This document shows, one piece after another, positions 43,448 to 53,149 of a stretch of DNA of 64,000 nt. The position numbers were made by a program, and so were the translations under genes. The notes beneath the pieces were generated by a model. That model had not been told where the DNA came from. It saw only the letters and a list, made by a program, of their open reading frames with translations, and did not search any database. The DNA comes from PXAP01 sp046483315 (GTDB taxonomy: Bacteria; Bacteroidota; Bacteroidia; Bacteroidales; PUMT01), in contig JAWODJ010000082.1 of the NCBI GenBank assembly GCA_046483315.1, positions 1 to 64,000 of the forward strand, given 5' to 3'. Numbering within the stretch: position 1 is the first letter of the stretch; each line of letters opens with the position of its first letter.

Positions 43448-45766
43448 TCAGTCAAAATAAACATCCTCGGTGACGATAACCGGGGCGCTCTTGTCTGCCA
43501 CGGTGATAATAAATTCTCCTGCTTCGGTGACCCTGCGGTTTTCATGGTTTATAAATGAAAGATCCTCCAGCTCCAGCGTAAATTCAATGGTTTTACTTTC
43601 GCCGGGCTGCAGGTCGGTCTTTTCGAATGCCCTGAGGCGTCTTACATCGGGGGTGGTGGAGGCAATAAGCTGTGAACTGAACAGTTTTACCACCTCTTTT
43701 ACGGGCGGCCCATCAATGTGAGATATATCAACACTCACAACCAGCTGCTCACCACTGCCGAGGCTCTCCTTATCAACCGTGATTCCGGTATACTCAACCG
43801 ATGAATAGCTCATGCCGTAACCGAATTCAAACAACGGGTTAAAAGACCCGCTGTAATCATAAGCACCTGAGGGTGTAAGTGACACTTCTGAAGGTTTATG
43901 AATATAGCCGACCAGTGAGTTGGGATATTTTGGGTAGGTATAGGGAAGCCTGCCAGAAGGGTTAACCTTTCCATACAAGATATCAGCAAGGGCATCTGCA
44001 CCATAGTTGCCGGGCAGGTAAATGTTGATGACAGCATCCATTTTATGGGCAAAGGAGGTAATCAGGCGCGGCCGTCCCTGGTTGAGGACAAGGATGACAG
44101 GCTTACCGGTTTCTGCTATGGCACGGGCAAGTTTTTCCTGCAGCGGCGAAATGGTAAGGTCGTTCAGGTCGCCGGGCTTCTCGGTGTATGAATTTTCGCC
44201 AAGGCACAGCAATATCACATCAGCCTGCCGGGCCTTTGCAACTGCCGCCTGAATGTCCACCTCTTCTTCTTCATAGTATCTTCCGTCTTCTATATATCTT
44301 GTACCCGGCTCATACAGGATATTGTTTTCACCGCCGGTTATTTTCACGGCATCCAGTATGGTATTGAAATCTTCCGTAAATTCAGGAGTCCTGTCGCCCT
44401 GCCAGCTGTAGGTCCATCCCCCGTTAAGGGAGCGCATGGAGTTGGCATTTGGTCCTGTAATCAGTATCCTGGTGTTTTCAGATAGCGGAAGCGTTTCGTT
44501 TTTATTGACAAGAAGAGTTATTGACTCTAATGCCGACTCATAGGCTTTCATTGCATGGGCCGGTCCCGCAAACAGAGGATAGTCTTCCGGGTCAACAACA
44601 GGATTATCGAACAGGCCCAGGGCTTTTTTTACCCGCAGGATCCGGTAAACTGCATCATCAATCCTCGACACCGGAACTTCCCCGTCGTTTACGAGCCCTA
44701 CAAGGTTCTCATGGAAACTTTTGTAATCGTAGGGTATCATGCTCATGTCAATACCGGCATTTATCGCTATTTTAACCGCCTCCCTTGATGATCCGGCTAT
44801 TTTATCCCTTGTATGAAGGTTCTCTATATCTGCCCAGTCGGTCACCACGAGTCCCTCAAAACCGAGTTCTTCCTTAAGAAGGCCTGTGATGATCTCTCTG
44901 CTTGCATGTACTGAAATGTTGTTTACCAGCCCCGAGTTCAGCATAATGCTATGGGCACCGGCATCAATTGCAGCCCTGAAGGGAGGCAGGTGCTTATCTC
45001 TCAGCTCCATTTCCGGAAGATAGACAGGAGTGCGGTCTTTCCCGGAAAAGGGTAAACCATAACCATAAAAATGCTTGGGGCAGGAAGCGAGCCTGTAGGG
45101 ATCAGATATATCATTGTCCTTGCCTTCGTAGCCATCAATCATCGCTACCCCCATTATTTCAGTGAGATAAGGGTCCTCGCCGAATGTTTCCCACTGCCTT
45201 GCCCACCTTGGGTCGGAGCCGAGATCGAGGACAGGGGAGAAGTTCCAGGGAATTCCTGCGGCACGTGTTTCGTACGCTGTTATTGCTGCTCCCTCTTCAA
45301 CAAGTTCGGGGTTCCAGGTCGCTGCCATTCCGATCTGCTGGGGGAACATGGTTGCTTCGGCAATGTAGGTCGAGCCGTGGATGGCATCAATACCATATAT
45401 AACCGGTATGCCTGAACGTGTCTCTTCTGTGGCGACCTCCTGGATGGTGTTGATCAGCTCAATCCACAGCGAGCGGTTTTGTGCAATTGTATTCGGGGTG
45501 TTCAGAATAGACCCTCCGCCATAAGTGACAAGATACTCCCTGAGAAGTTCCATGTCCAGCCTTACGGGTTCATAGCTTGAATAGATATTATCTCCTTCGG
45601 TAACACCGTCGATTGTAATCTGCATCATCTGGCCCACTTTCTCTTCAATGGTCATATCAGACATGAGACTTACGATAAACGGATCTTTTTCAGCTTCCTG
45701 TCCGTTTGTACATGAGTTCATCAAGAGGGTTGTTGCTGCCAGGAGTATGATTAACAGGGTCTTCAT
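43448..45766 (-). CDS. bglX: GH3 beta-glucosidase lipoprotein
   Basis: A 772-residue glycoside hydrolase family 3 enzyme removing terminal beta-linked glucose from oligosaccharides. The signal peptide ends in lipobox MNSC (Cys19), so it is membrane-anchored in the periplasm or on the surface. The catalytic nucleophile Asp is in GLVVTDWADI. KHFYGYGLP (K-H) is the substrate-binding motif, and the second domain has ILITGPNANSMRSLNGGWT and LNQGRPRLI. A C-terminal fibronectin-III-like domain completes the standard architecture. No transporter or SusCD genes adjoin. The gene symbol follows common usage for this architecture. Confidence 0.92.
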   Translation of the reverse strand: MKTLLIILLAATTLLMNSCTNGQEAEKDPFIVSLMSDMTIEEKVGQMMQITIDGVTEGDNIYSSYEPVRLDMELLREYLVTYGGGSILNTPNTIAQNRSLWIELINTIQEVATEETRSGIPVIYGIDAIHGSTYIAEATMFPQQIGMAATWNPELVEEGAAITAYETRAAGIPWNFSPVLDLGSDPRWARQWETFGEDPYLTEIMGVAMIDGYEGKDNDISDPYRLASCPKHFYGYGLPFSGKDRTPVYLPEMELRDKHLPPFRAAIDAGAHSIMLNSGLVNNISVHASREIITGLLKEELGFEGLVVTDWADIENLHTRDKIAGSSREAVKIAINAGIDMSMIPYDYKSFHENLVGLVNDGEVPVSRIDDAVYRILRVKKALGLFDNPVVDPEDYPLFAGPAHAMKAYESALESITLLVNKNETLPLSENTRILITGPNANSMRSLNGGWTYSWQGDRTPEFTEDFNTILDAVKITGGENNILYEPGTRYIEDGRYYEEEEVDIQAAVAKARQADVILLCLGENSYTEKPGDLNDLTISPLQEKLARAIAETGKPVILVLNQGRPRLITSFAHKMDAVINIYLPGNYGADALADILYGKVNPSGRLPYTYPKYPNSLVGYIHKPSEVSLTPSGAYDYSGSFNPLFEFGYGMSYSSVEYTGITVDKESLGSGEQLVVSVDISHIDGPPVKEVVKLFSSQLIASTTPDVRRLRAFEKTDLQPGESKTIEFTLELEDLSFINHENRRVTEAGEFIITVADKSAPVIVTEDVYFD

Positions 45767-45801
45767 AAATATTTTGTGTTTTATGGGTTAATGTTGCATA
45801 G

Positions 45802-45809
45802 CAAATATA
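45802..45809 (-). promoter_or_regulatory. -7 promoter element of bglX
   Basis: TATATTTG on the minus strand matches TAnnTTTG. The predicted start near 45795 gives a leader of about 30 nt. No -33 TTG at the standard spacing. Confidence 0.42.
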
Positions 45810-45895
45810 TTAAATTGTATCTATACTTCTGCCACGATGATCTGCCTGTTTTTAAGTTTGTTTTCACGAAATGGCTGATTACCGGAAATTTTAAT

Positions 45896-45903
45896 TATCT
45901 TTG
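45896..45903 (+). promoter_or_regulatory. -7 promoter element of the DEAD-box helicase gene
   Basis: TATCTTTG followed by C, a full match to the Bacteroidota -7 motif. It predicts a start near 45910 and a long leader of about 206 nt. No -33 TTG at the standard spacing. Confidence 0.42.
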
Positions 45904-46115
45904 CATCGCATTTAACAAAAAGATGTAGTTGAACTATCTTACCGGTTTTAGAATATCTCACACTATTTTATGATCGCACCTGAATTGATCCGGAACAAAA
46001 GCCGGAGTTAGCGTACTGATGTTTGGAACTGTATCTGGTTAGGAAATATTATTTACAGGTTAACCTGTCATCGTCGGTGAAGGAAGATCCGGGAAGGCCT
46101 AAAAAAAAATCTGTT

Positions 46116-47828
46116 ATGTTATTTAAAGAGATGGGGCTTTCGCCGGAAATACTTATGGGCACAGATGCCCTTGGATTTATGGATGCTACCCCGATACAGG
46201 AACAAGTTATTCCTGTTTTGTTAAAAGAGAAAAGGGATATTATAGGTCTGGCGCAGACCGGCACCGGGAAAACCGCAGCATTCGGACTCCCTGTACTTGA
46301 TAATATCGATATTGACGCCAACTACCCCCAGTTGCTGGTTCTGAGTCCCACGCGTGAACTTTGCATGCAAATCACACGTGATATTGAGAGTTACAGTAAG
46401 TTTATGAATGGTTTGAGAACTGTTGCCGTATATGGCGGAGCCTCAATGGATCAGCAGATAAGGGCACTGAAGCGCGGGGTGCATGTTGTTGTTGCCACAC
46501 CGGGAAGGATCCATGACCTGGTCAGACGCAACCGCATAGATCTGTCGCTGGTTTCAACCCTGGTTCTGGACGAGGCTGATGAGATGCTTAAAATGGGTTT
46601 CCGTGACGATCTGGATGCCATCCTGGCCCGGACTCCGGTAAACAAAAACACATTACTGTTTTCAGCCACTATGGCTTCAGGCATTGTTGCCATTGCAAAA
46701 AAATATATGCATGATCCGCTTGAAATTACAATGGGCAGAAAAAATGCCGGTGCTGAAAATGTATCACATATTTTCCATATGGTTCACGCCAGGGATCGTT
46801 ACAATGCACTTAAAAGGGTGGTTGATTACCATCCCGACATTTACGGCATTGTATTTTGCCGTACCAGGAAGGAAACCAGGGATGTTGCCGGCTGGCTCAT
46901 GAGAGACGGTTATAATGCCGAAGCTCTGCACGGAGACCTTACGCAGGCACAGCGCGACTATGTAATGCAGAAATTCCGCGAAAGGAACCTGAATGTGCTT
47001 GTTGCGACTGATGTAGCGGCCCGGGGACTGGATGTTAATGACCTTACACATATAATAAATTATAACCTCCCCGATGATAATGAGGTTTATACACACCGTT
47101 CTGGCAGAACAGGCAGGGCAGGTAAGGAGGGGCTGACGGTTTCGATCATTAACATGAATGAGCGGAGTCGTATTTCACAGATTGAAAATGTTATCCGGAA
47201 AAAAATTGATCAGAAACCAATTCCTGCAGGTACGGATATTTGTGAACGTCAGCTTTTCAAAATGGTGGAGCGCATGCAAAACTCAGAAGTTGCGCACAAT
47301 CAAATTGATCCATATATGGATAAGGTTTACGACATGCTGGGTGACCTGCCTAAGGAGGAGATCATTAAACGCTTTGTTTCACTTGAGTTTAACCGTTTCC
47401 TTGAATATTACAGGAACGCACCCGACCTTAATGTGGAAATTAATAAGGGACGTATGAACGGAGATCATGTTCGTTCCCGGAAAGGAGAAGAGTCACGCTC
47501 CGGACGCAAGATCCGTAACGGGAGATCAATGTCGAGAGTATTGTTTAATATCGGAAAGGGGAAAAAGATCACCAAAAGGGAGATTATAGACATGCTTGTC
47601 AGTGCCCCCGGAGCGGGAAACGCCGAGATAGGCCAGATTGACATTTTCAAGCGTACCTCTTCTGTAGAGGTTGAAAGTAAAATGACAGGAGCTGTTATAG
47701 GTGAACTGAACAGAACAATTTACAAAGGTGTAAGGATAGAGGCTGAAGAGAACTACGAGTTTGCCGGAAACGATTTCCGTGACAGGAACAAAGGCCCCCG
47801 CGGTCGCAAAAGAATCAGAATGAACTAG
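46116..47828 (+). CDS. DEAD-box RNA helicase with DbpA-type RNA-binding domain
   Basis: A 570-residue ATP-dependent RNA helicase. The start at ATG 46116 (MLFKEMGLSPEIL) aligns with the usual beginning. Motifs in order: Q motif (TPIQEQ), Walker A AQTGTGKT, Ia PTREL, TPGR, DEAD, SAT, then HGD, RGLD and HRSGRTGRAGK. The last ~75 residues form a DbpA-like RNA-binding domain (RVLFNIGKGKKITKREIIDM to YKGVRIEAEE), which in DbpA targets 23S rRNA hairpin 92. A ribosome-assembly role is likely. It is preceded by a long leader, which in this enzyme class often serves autoregulation. Confidence 0.92.
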   Translation: MLFKEMGLSPEILMGTDALGFMDATPIQEQVIPVLLKEKRDIIGLAQTGTGKTAAFGLPVLDNIDIDANYPQLLVLSPTRELCMQITRDIESYSKFMNGLRTVAVYGGASMDQQIRALKRGVHVVVATPGRIHDLVRRNRIDLSLVSTLVLDEADEMLKMGFRDDLDAILARTPVNKNTLLFSATMASGIVAIAKKYMHDPLEITMGRKNAGAENVSHIFHMVHARDRYNALKRVVDYHPDIYGIVFCRTRKETRDVAGWLMRDGYNAEALHGDLTQAQRDYVMQKFRERNLNVLVATDVAARGLDVNDLTHIINYNLPDDNEVYTHRSGRTGRAGKEGLTVSIINMNERSRISQIENVIRKKIDQKPIPAGTDICERQLFKMVERMQNSEVAHNQIDPYMDKVYDMLGDLPKEEIIKRFVSLEFNRFLEYYRNAPDLNVEINKGRMNGDHVRSRKGEESRSGRKIRNGRSMSRVLFNIGKGKKITKREIIDMLVSAPGAGNAEIGQIDIFKRTSSVEVESKMTGAVIGELNRTIYKGVRIEAEENYEFAGNDFRDRNKGPRGRKRIRMN

Positions 47829-47932
47829 ATATTTATATATAACCTGAACCCTGCCGGTGCAATTAGATTTTAAAAAAGTATTTTATGCTATACGGGGTTC
47901 AGTAGCAATAATCCGGGTGTGTTGTGATTGTG

Positions 47933-49030
47933 CTATTTTTGCAGTGACGGGGATTGATTACTGGTGATTGCCTTCTGAAAATCTGTCAACAGCTCGCTGA
48001 ATATTTCCTTTACCGTTGTGATTTTTTCAGCCAGGTAAGCATTGCTGCCGGCAAAGGCATAACCATTCTTCATATTGCCCTTGTAGGCATTATATAAAGC
48101 TGTTACGATGCAATAAGGACTGCTGGAAATATCACAGGTCTTAATGCAATGGAACGGGCATTTTATAGGACGTTTCAGTCCATTCTTTACCTTGTTAAGA
48201 AATTCATTCATAACGGCTCTTCCCGGCATTCCTACCGGACTTTGGATTATCTCCATATCGGATTCACGGGCATTTACATAAGCCATTTTAAATCCCATTG
48301 AGGCATCACATTCCTCGGTAGTTACAAATCTTGTACCCAGTTGAACAGCTTTTGCACCTTTTTGCATGATGTTAAAGATATCCTGACCTGTATAGATTCC
48401 ACCGGCAGCAATAACAGGTATTTCCTGGCTGTATTTCTCCTCGAAGATACTGACTTCTTTAACTACCTGTGGTACCAGTTCTTCAAGGGTATAATTTGAA
48501 TCTTCTATCTGATCTTTTTTAAAACCCAGATGTCCCCCGGCTTTTGGTCCTTCCACTACGAAAGCATCGGGAAGGTAATCATAAAGGGATTTCCATTTAT
48601 CGCAAATAATTTTTGCCGCCCTTCCCGAAGATACAATAGGTACAAGTTTTGTTGTACTGTCGGGCTTGAGAAAATCAGGTAATTGCAGGGGAAGCCCTGC
48701 TCCGGCAAATATAATGTCAACCTTTTCAGAGATCGAAGTGCGTACCAGGTCGGCAAAGTTTGACATTGCAACCATAATATTCACACCGATCACACCTTTC
48801 GTTTTTTCTTTAGCAATTCTTATTTCCTCTTTCAGACCCTCAATGTTGGCCTGAAGGTAATCAAGGGCAGGGTTACGATGCACAAAGCCCAGACCTGCAG
48901 CAGAGATTACTCCCACGCCACCCTGGTTTGCCACGGCAACAGCCAGTCCGGACATTGAGATTCCTACGCCCATTCCGCCCTGTATTATGGGGACAGGTAT
49001 ATTGAGTCCTCCGATTTTAAATTCTCTCAT
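47933..49030 (-). CDS. Nitronate monooxygenase / NAD(P)H-dependent FMN oxidoreductase-like
   Basis: A 365-residue FMN TIM-barrel protein of the 2-nitropropane dioxygenase family. The N-terminal IQGGMGVGISMSGLAVAVAN and GGVGVISAAGLG, VEGPKAGGHLGFKKD with the central His, VIAAGGIYTGQDI and KAVQLGTRFVTTEECDAS are all present. The extra C-terminal cysteine-rich block (CPFHCIKTCDISSSPYC) marks a subgroup common in anaerobes and may bind a cluster; this is inference. True nitronate oxidation is unproven for that subgroup, and enoyl-ACP reductase II is a related alternative. Divergent from the serine hydrolase gene. Confidence 0.83.
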   Translation of the reverse strand: MREFKIGGLNIPVPIIQGGMGVGISMSGLAVAVANQGGVGVISAAGLGFVHRNPALDYLQANIEGLKEEIRIAKEKTKGVIGVNIMVAMSNFADLVRTSISEKVDIIFAGAGLPLQLPDFLKPDSTTKLVPIVSSGRAAKIICDKWKSLYDYLPDAFVVEGPKAGGHLGFKKDQIEDSNYTLEELVPQVVKEVSIFEEKYSQEIPVIAAGGIYTGQDIFNIMQKGAKAVQLGTRFVTTEECDASMGFKMAYVNARESDMEIIQSPVGMPGRAVMNEFLNKVKNGLKRPIKCPFHCIKTCDISSSPYCIVTALYNAYKGNMKNGYAFAGSNAYLAEKITTVKEIFSELLTDFQKAITSNQSPSLQK

Positions 49031-49108
49031 AACTAAAACCTCATTGTTGTAATTGTTGTAAAGGTACGTAAACTAATTGCCAATACGCAATATGCACTGT
49101 TATATATA

Positions 49109-49138
49109 TTGTTAGATAGTCATTATTAAGTAACTTTA
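49109..49138 (+). promoter_or_regulatory. Possible promoter of the serine hydrolase gene
   Basis: TTG at 49109-49111, 19 bp, then TAACTTTA (49131-49138, one mismatch to TAnnTTTG). The predicted start is near 49145, about 70 nt before the ATG. Confidence 0.42.
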
Positions 49139-49216
49139 ACATTTAATGTATTTCCGGATAAATCTATATTTATACTGAATTTTTTTATACTTAATGAAAA
49201 CACCAAATCAGTGATT

Positions 49217-51040
49217 ATGACAGTAAGATCATTTCTTTTCATGGTTTCTGTAATTTGCCTTACGGCGGAAGTTAACGGCCAGGATGCTGTTAATATAAGG
49301 TCAGCTATCGACAGCATTGCAAGGGAGCATGATATCCCCTCAGTTGCATTTGCCGTGGTTAACAATGACAGTGTAATAATTGCCGGTGCTGTGGGATATG
49401 CTGATAAGGAAAACAATATTCCTGCAATATCAACTACCACATATCGTATTGGCTCTGCTACAAAGACTTTTATATCGCTGGGGATAATGCATCTTGTCAG
49501 TGAAGGGAAGCTGGATCTTGATGATACGCTTTCGAAGCTTGTTCCTGAGGTGCCGGTTGACAATAAATGGGAGGATAGTCACCCGGTGTTGCTGAAGCAT
49601 CTGCTTGAGCACACGGCCGGTTTCAGGGATTTGCAACTGAAGGATTTTGTAATAGCTGAAGGCACACCCCTTCCCGGGATGAAAGAGACAGTGATGAGAG
49701 AGCCTGATTATTGGGTTAGCCGCTGGAAACCCGGTACCAGGAATGCCTATTCCAATCCTGGCTATTCGCTTCTTGGATATATAATTGAGAAATGCAGCGG
49801 GAAGCCATACAATGAATATCTTGAAGATATTTTGCTACATCCGCTGGAAATGGATGACAGCGATTTCCTCGGAAGGGATCATAGCCGTCTGGCCATCTCT
49901 TATGATATAAACAACATGCCACAGACTCCTTTGCCGATCCTTGATCATCCGGCAGGATATATGCATTCCACCCCTCAGGATATGGCCAGGTTCATAAGAT
50001 TTATGTTGCTCTCGGGCCAGGTTGAATCTTTCTCATTTATGTCAGAAGAGAGGTTCCGTTTAATGGATGATCCTTCTTCTATTATAGGGGCAGGAAATAA
50101 TATGATCGGGTATGGCAAAGGTTTATTTGCCACTGTAGCCCAGGGGCATGTTGGATATGGTCATGATGGCGGGATTGATGAATATCTGACCTCTTTTGTC
50201 TTTTTCAGGGATCAGGGGGTGGCTTATTATTTTACAATTACCAGGATGGACGGTAAAGCGTCATCTGCAATAAGCAAATATTTGCAGGGCATTTTACTCA
50301 GCAAAAAGAAACCGGTTTCGGAAAACAGGCTTGAGCATACTGAAGCTATTGAGGGATGGTACAGATTCGGGTCGTACAGGCTTGAATTGACAAAGATATT
50401 GCACGATCTTTTTGACCCTGTCAGCCTCGGGATCAAGGAAGATACTCTCAGACTGAATAGTGTTACAGGAGAGAGCAGGAACCTTATCTCACTTGGTAAC
50501 GGGTATTTCCGTACAGAAGGGAGTCCGTGCCCTACACATTTTATTGGAGAATATGACGACAAAATGGTTATCTCTTCAAGTTTCGCCGAGACGGGTGGCT
50601 ATTTCGAAAAAACCAGCGCTTTCAGGGCTGTATGGAAGACATGGGGTTTTATAATATCAATTGTGGTTTTTATTTTCAGTGCTGTTGTCTATTTTGTCAA
50701 TTACCTTGTAGTGCGGATCAAAAAAAGAGAGATCAATGCAAGTCCGATGATCTGGCCGGCTCTGGGTCTGCTGACGTTTGTCCTTATTCTCCTTTTCTTC
50801 AGCAGGCTTACTTCGGTTTTGCTTATTGGAACGGTAAATATTTTTTCAGTGGCTGTTGCAATATTTTCCGGAATATTTGCTCTGTGTTTTGTTTTTGGCT
50901 TTTTGAGCTTGAGAAAAGGCAAAACCCACAATAAGGCATGGAAGCGTGTCCCCCTTATTATGGGTTATGTTGCCTGGGCATTTATCATTATTTTGTTAGC
51001 ATCATACGGCCATATGCCGATTACTACCTGGATCTGGTAG
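49217..51040 (+). CDS. Beta-lactamase-family serine hydrolase with C-terminal membrane domain
   Basis: A 607-residue exported serine hydrolase. The start at ATG 49217 is preferred to an in-frame GTG two codons earlier. Signal peptide to about VNGQ; class C-like motifs S-x-x-K in GSATKTF, Y-x-N in AYSNPGYSLLG, and an HDGG in place of the KTG box. The domain (about 25-360) is followed by a linker region and then four hydrophobic helices at the C-terminus (about 475-605), so the enzyme is tethered with its active site outside. Such proteins are D-peptidases or esterases more often than beta-lactamases. It is convergent with the 51-60 kb operon. Confidence 0.85.
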   Translation: MTVRSFLFMVSVICLTAEVNGQDAVNIRSAIDSIAREHDIPSVAFAVVNNDSVIIAGAVGYADKENNIPAISTTTYRIGSATKTFISLGIMHLVSEGKLDLDDTLSKLVPEVPVDNKWEDSHPVLLKHLLEHTAGFRDLQLKDFVIAEGTPLPGMKETVMREPDYWVSRWKPGTRNAYSNPGYSLLGYIIEKCSGKPYNEYLEDILLHPLEMDDSDFLGRDHSRLAISYDINNMPQTPLPILDHPAGYMHSTPQDMARFIRFMLLSGQVESFSFMSEERFRLMDDPSSIIGAGNNMIGYGKGLFATVAQGHVGYGHDGGIDEYLTSFVFFRDQGVAYYFTITRMDGKASSAISKYLQGILLSKKKPVSENRLEHTEAIEGWYRFGSYRLELTKILHDLFDPVSLGIKEDTLRLNSVTGESRNLISLGNGYFRTEGSPCPTHFIGEYDDKMVISSSFAETGGYFEKTSAFRAVWKTWGFIISIVVFIFSAVVYFVNYLVVRIKKREINASPMIWPALGLLTFVLILLFFSRLTSVLLIGTVNIFSVAVAIFSGIFALCFVFGFLSLRKGKTHNKAWKRVPLIMGYVAWAFIIILLASYGHMPITTWIW

Positions 51041-51053
51041 CCAATATTCCAAA

Positions 51054-51074
51054 CACTGGCCAGGATTTCCAGTG
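51054..51074. terminator. Small hairpin between convergent genes
   Basis: CACTGG (51054-51059) and CCAGTG (51069-51074) form a 6-bp stem 13 bp after the serine hydrolase stop codon. There is no strong T-run after it, so it is at best a weak transcription stop. Confidence 0.25.
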
Positions 51075-51189
51075 ATTGTGTAAATTCTTAAACAAGGGTT
51101 TTCACAATTGCTGAAAATGGTCATTATCTTTCTTCTCATTATAAATGATTTTTAAGGTTAGAATGTTATGGACTGGAAAACTATATCAT

Positions 51190-52266
51190 TTAAGGTTTTC
51201 CGGCAATGACATAATTTTCCATTGTCACAAAGAAATCATTTATGATCCCGTAGATATCAAACCATTCCCAGATCGTTATGGTGCGGGGATTATCCGGACG
51301 CTCAGTCCATTGCCCGTCAATATAGATGGGAGCGGGGTGCTCGTAGCTCTCGGCCCAGCCGGGGTTCTTTACAATTGCCACTGCAGCCTGATCAAAGAGT
51401 GCCCTTGAAGGCGGATTTCCCCACATATTGTACATCTCAAAAAGGTTTGCCGAATAATCACCCCATGTATGGAACCCGCCGCCGTGACGGCCGGTTACGG
51501 GTTCCGATATACGCGGACCCTTGCCAGGCATCCTGTGCAGTATCTGGGCCTGTGTAACCTTCACGGCGTCAGTGCCTGAAGGATCGCCGTAACGGACTGT
51601 CACCAGGTCAAAGGGTACATCAATATCCAGTATGTAATTCATTGAGGGTACGTCCCAGTTCTGATTATGCTCTCCGGGTTCGGGATAATTGGAACCCAGC
51701 CATACAATTCTTACATTTTCGGCAATGGCAGGTTCCTTGAGAAGTGCCAGAGCAATGTTGGTCAGTTTACCCACGGGCAGCAGTATCAGTTCCTGATCAC
51801 GCTCTTTCATAGCCTGTTCAATTATGAAGTTGACCGCCTCATGCCCGTCAAATTCCGGTTCATGGATTTGGTCCCGTATCTCCTCGAAAGAGCCCTGGGC
51901 ACCAGTGTAGAGAGGTATGTTGTTCCACACACCGCACAGCTGCATCACCCGTTTGGCCTCGGCGTAGTGATCGCTAACATCAGAGTATGTCACCCCGTCA
52001 ACCGGACTGCTGGTGGCGTTGACAGTAACTCCCCCGACGGCAAAAGCATCGCCGCTGAAAAGCAGATAGGCCAGGGCATGCTGGTCGTCAACTTCGTTGT
52101 CGGCATCGGTGTCGAAAATCACGTGATGCCTGAAAACCGGTTCATCGGCTTTTTCCGGGGCTTCGGCACATGATAATGTGACAGTTCCGAAAACAATGAT
52201 CATCGCGGCAAGGTATACACCCGAACCGCTGAATTCATTAATCATTCTGATAATTGATCTTTTCAT
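51190..52266 (-). CDS. Nucleoside hydrolase-like lipoprotein
   Basis: A 358-residue protein with lipobox LSC about 25 residues after the start at 52266. The family's calcium and ribose site DTDADNEVDD is at the mature N-terminus, and LLPVGKLTNIALAL matches the conserved PxGPLTN-type block. Nucleoside hydrolases split nucleosides into base and ribose. At the C-terminal site, where many members have His-Asp (HDPLAVA), this one reads LFDQAAVAI: the Asp remains but the His proton donor is Phe. It may therefore prefer another substrate or use another acid. It is the last gene of the LacI-controlled operon that also encodes ribokinase and a permease. Confidence 0.82.
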   Translation of the reverse strand: MKRSIIRMINEFSGSGVYLAAMIIVFGTVTLSCAEAPEKADEPVFRHHVIFDTDADNEVDDQHALAYLLFSGDAFAVGGVTVNATSSPVDGVTYSDVSDHYAEAKRVMQLCGVWNNIPLYTGAQGSFEEIRDQIHEPEFDGHEAVNFIIEQAMKERDQELILLPVGKLTNIALALLKEPAIAENVRIVWLGSNYPEPGEHNQNWDVPSMNYILDIDVPFDLVTVRYGDPSGTDAVKVTQAQILHRMPGKGPRISEPVTGRHGGGFHTWGDYSANLFEMYNMWGNPPSRALFDQAAVAIVKNPGWAESYEHPAPIYIDGQWTERPDNPRTITIWEWFDIYGIINDFFVTMENYVIAGKP

Positions 52267-52332
52267 TTTTAAAGATTTAAGGTTAATCATTATTTAAAAT
52301 TTACAAGGCCAGGGGTAACCTTAACCGGTATT

Positions 52333-53133
52333 TTAATCCCTTCCGGCCGTCCATTCAATAGCTCCCTTAATGTGGTTTAAAAATAATGGATCGGAGTAGA
52401 GTTCTTCGGGATGGCCCAGCGCCGTCTGAAAAACCCTTCCCTCTCCTGCATAACGGTACCATACCAGGGGGTGATCACCCATGCGCTGCTCTGCACCGGG
52501 GAACCATTCGTTGTTGTCAACATCGTAACTTGACTCGTCGATGGAGATCAACACGTTGACTTCATCGCGGGGGTTCCGGTTAAAGCTGTACCATTCATCT
52601 TCAATGATCCAGATTGAGTCTGGCAGAAATGATGTCGCAGGATGGGTGCGGTCTTCAATTATCAGTTTCCCCTGCATTACCGGCGGATGCCCTGTGAATT
52701 TTGCACCCATCACATCCATGAACCAGTCCCAGTCATTTTCAGTAACCGTACCAGTATGGATGGTAAGCAACCCTCCGCCATTCTCTACAAAGCTTTGTAT
52801 GTCCTGTTTCTCGCTGTCGCCGAAAGTATCGCCGGTAGTCTGAAGAAAGATCACCAGGTCAAGGGTATCTAGGCTGGCCGTTGAAAAGTACAGCGAGTCT
52901 TCGGTGTGAATGAGCTGCCAGCTGTTTTCTGCGGCCATCTGCTGAAGCGCTTTCACTGCCACCTCGATATTATCGTGCCTGAATCCACCGGTTTTGGTCA
53001 TTACTGCTATATTCATGGTTTCGTGACGATTTGAGTCTGAACAAGCCGGTAAGATCCCGGTCAGCAAAATAATCATGACCAGGATAGTAATAGCCGGCAA
53101 GATTCTGTTAGATGAACTGATTAAATATTTCAT
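52333..53133 (-). CDS. ThuA-like (trehalose utilisation) domain lipoprotein
   Basis: A 266-residue exported protein. The start at 53133 lies 16 bp after the upstream stop and gives a signal peptide with lipobox LPAC. The ThuA glutamine-amidotransferase-like fold is clear: AVMTKTGGFRHDNIEVAV, DLVIFLQTTGD, ENGGGLLTIHTG, and the family ending TALGHPEELYSDPLFLNHI. ThuA domains occur in many Bacteroidota sugar loci; their reaction is unproven, with a role in keto-sugar metabolism for ThuA itself. It is tightly linked to the shortened DUF1593 gene, and part of the 51-60 kb operon. Confidence 0.85.
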   Translation of the reverse strand: MKYLISSSNRILPAITILVMIILLTGILPACSDSNRHETMNIAVMTKTGGFRHDNIEVAVKALQQMAAENSWQLIHTEDSLYFSTASLDTLDLVIFLQTTGDTFGDSEKQDIQSFVENGGGLLTIHTGTVTENDWDWFMDVMGAKFTGHPPVMQGKLIIEDRTHPATSFLPDSIWIIEDEWYSFNRNPRDEVNVLISIDESSYDVDNNEWFPGAEQRMGDHPLVWYRYAGEGRVFQTALGHPEELYSDPLFLNHIKGAIEWTAGRD

Positions 53134-53149
53134 GACTTCTGGTTTAGGT

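Larger units (their letters stand above)
45767..46115. other. Intergenic region between bglX and the DEAD-box gene, two divergent promoters
   Basis: A 349-bp gap. It carries a -7 element for each flanking gene (TATATTTG, minus strand, 45802-45809; TATCTTTG, plus strand, 45896-45903). The plus-strand element leaves a leader of about 206 nt before the helicase ATG at 46116. A frame that starts at TTG 46023 is open in phase with the helicase but shows no family similarity. Nothing else seen. Confidence 0.6.

Noticed and set aside
47844..47902. Inverted repeat CTGAACCC/GGGTTCAG after the helicase gene
   Set aside because: The arms are more than 40 bases apart with no T-run; too weak to call.
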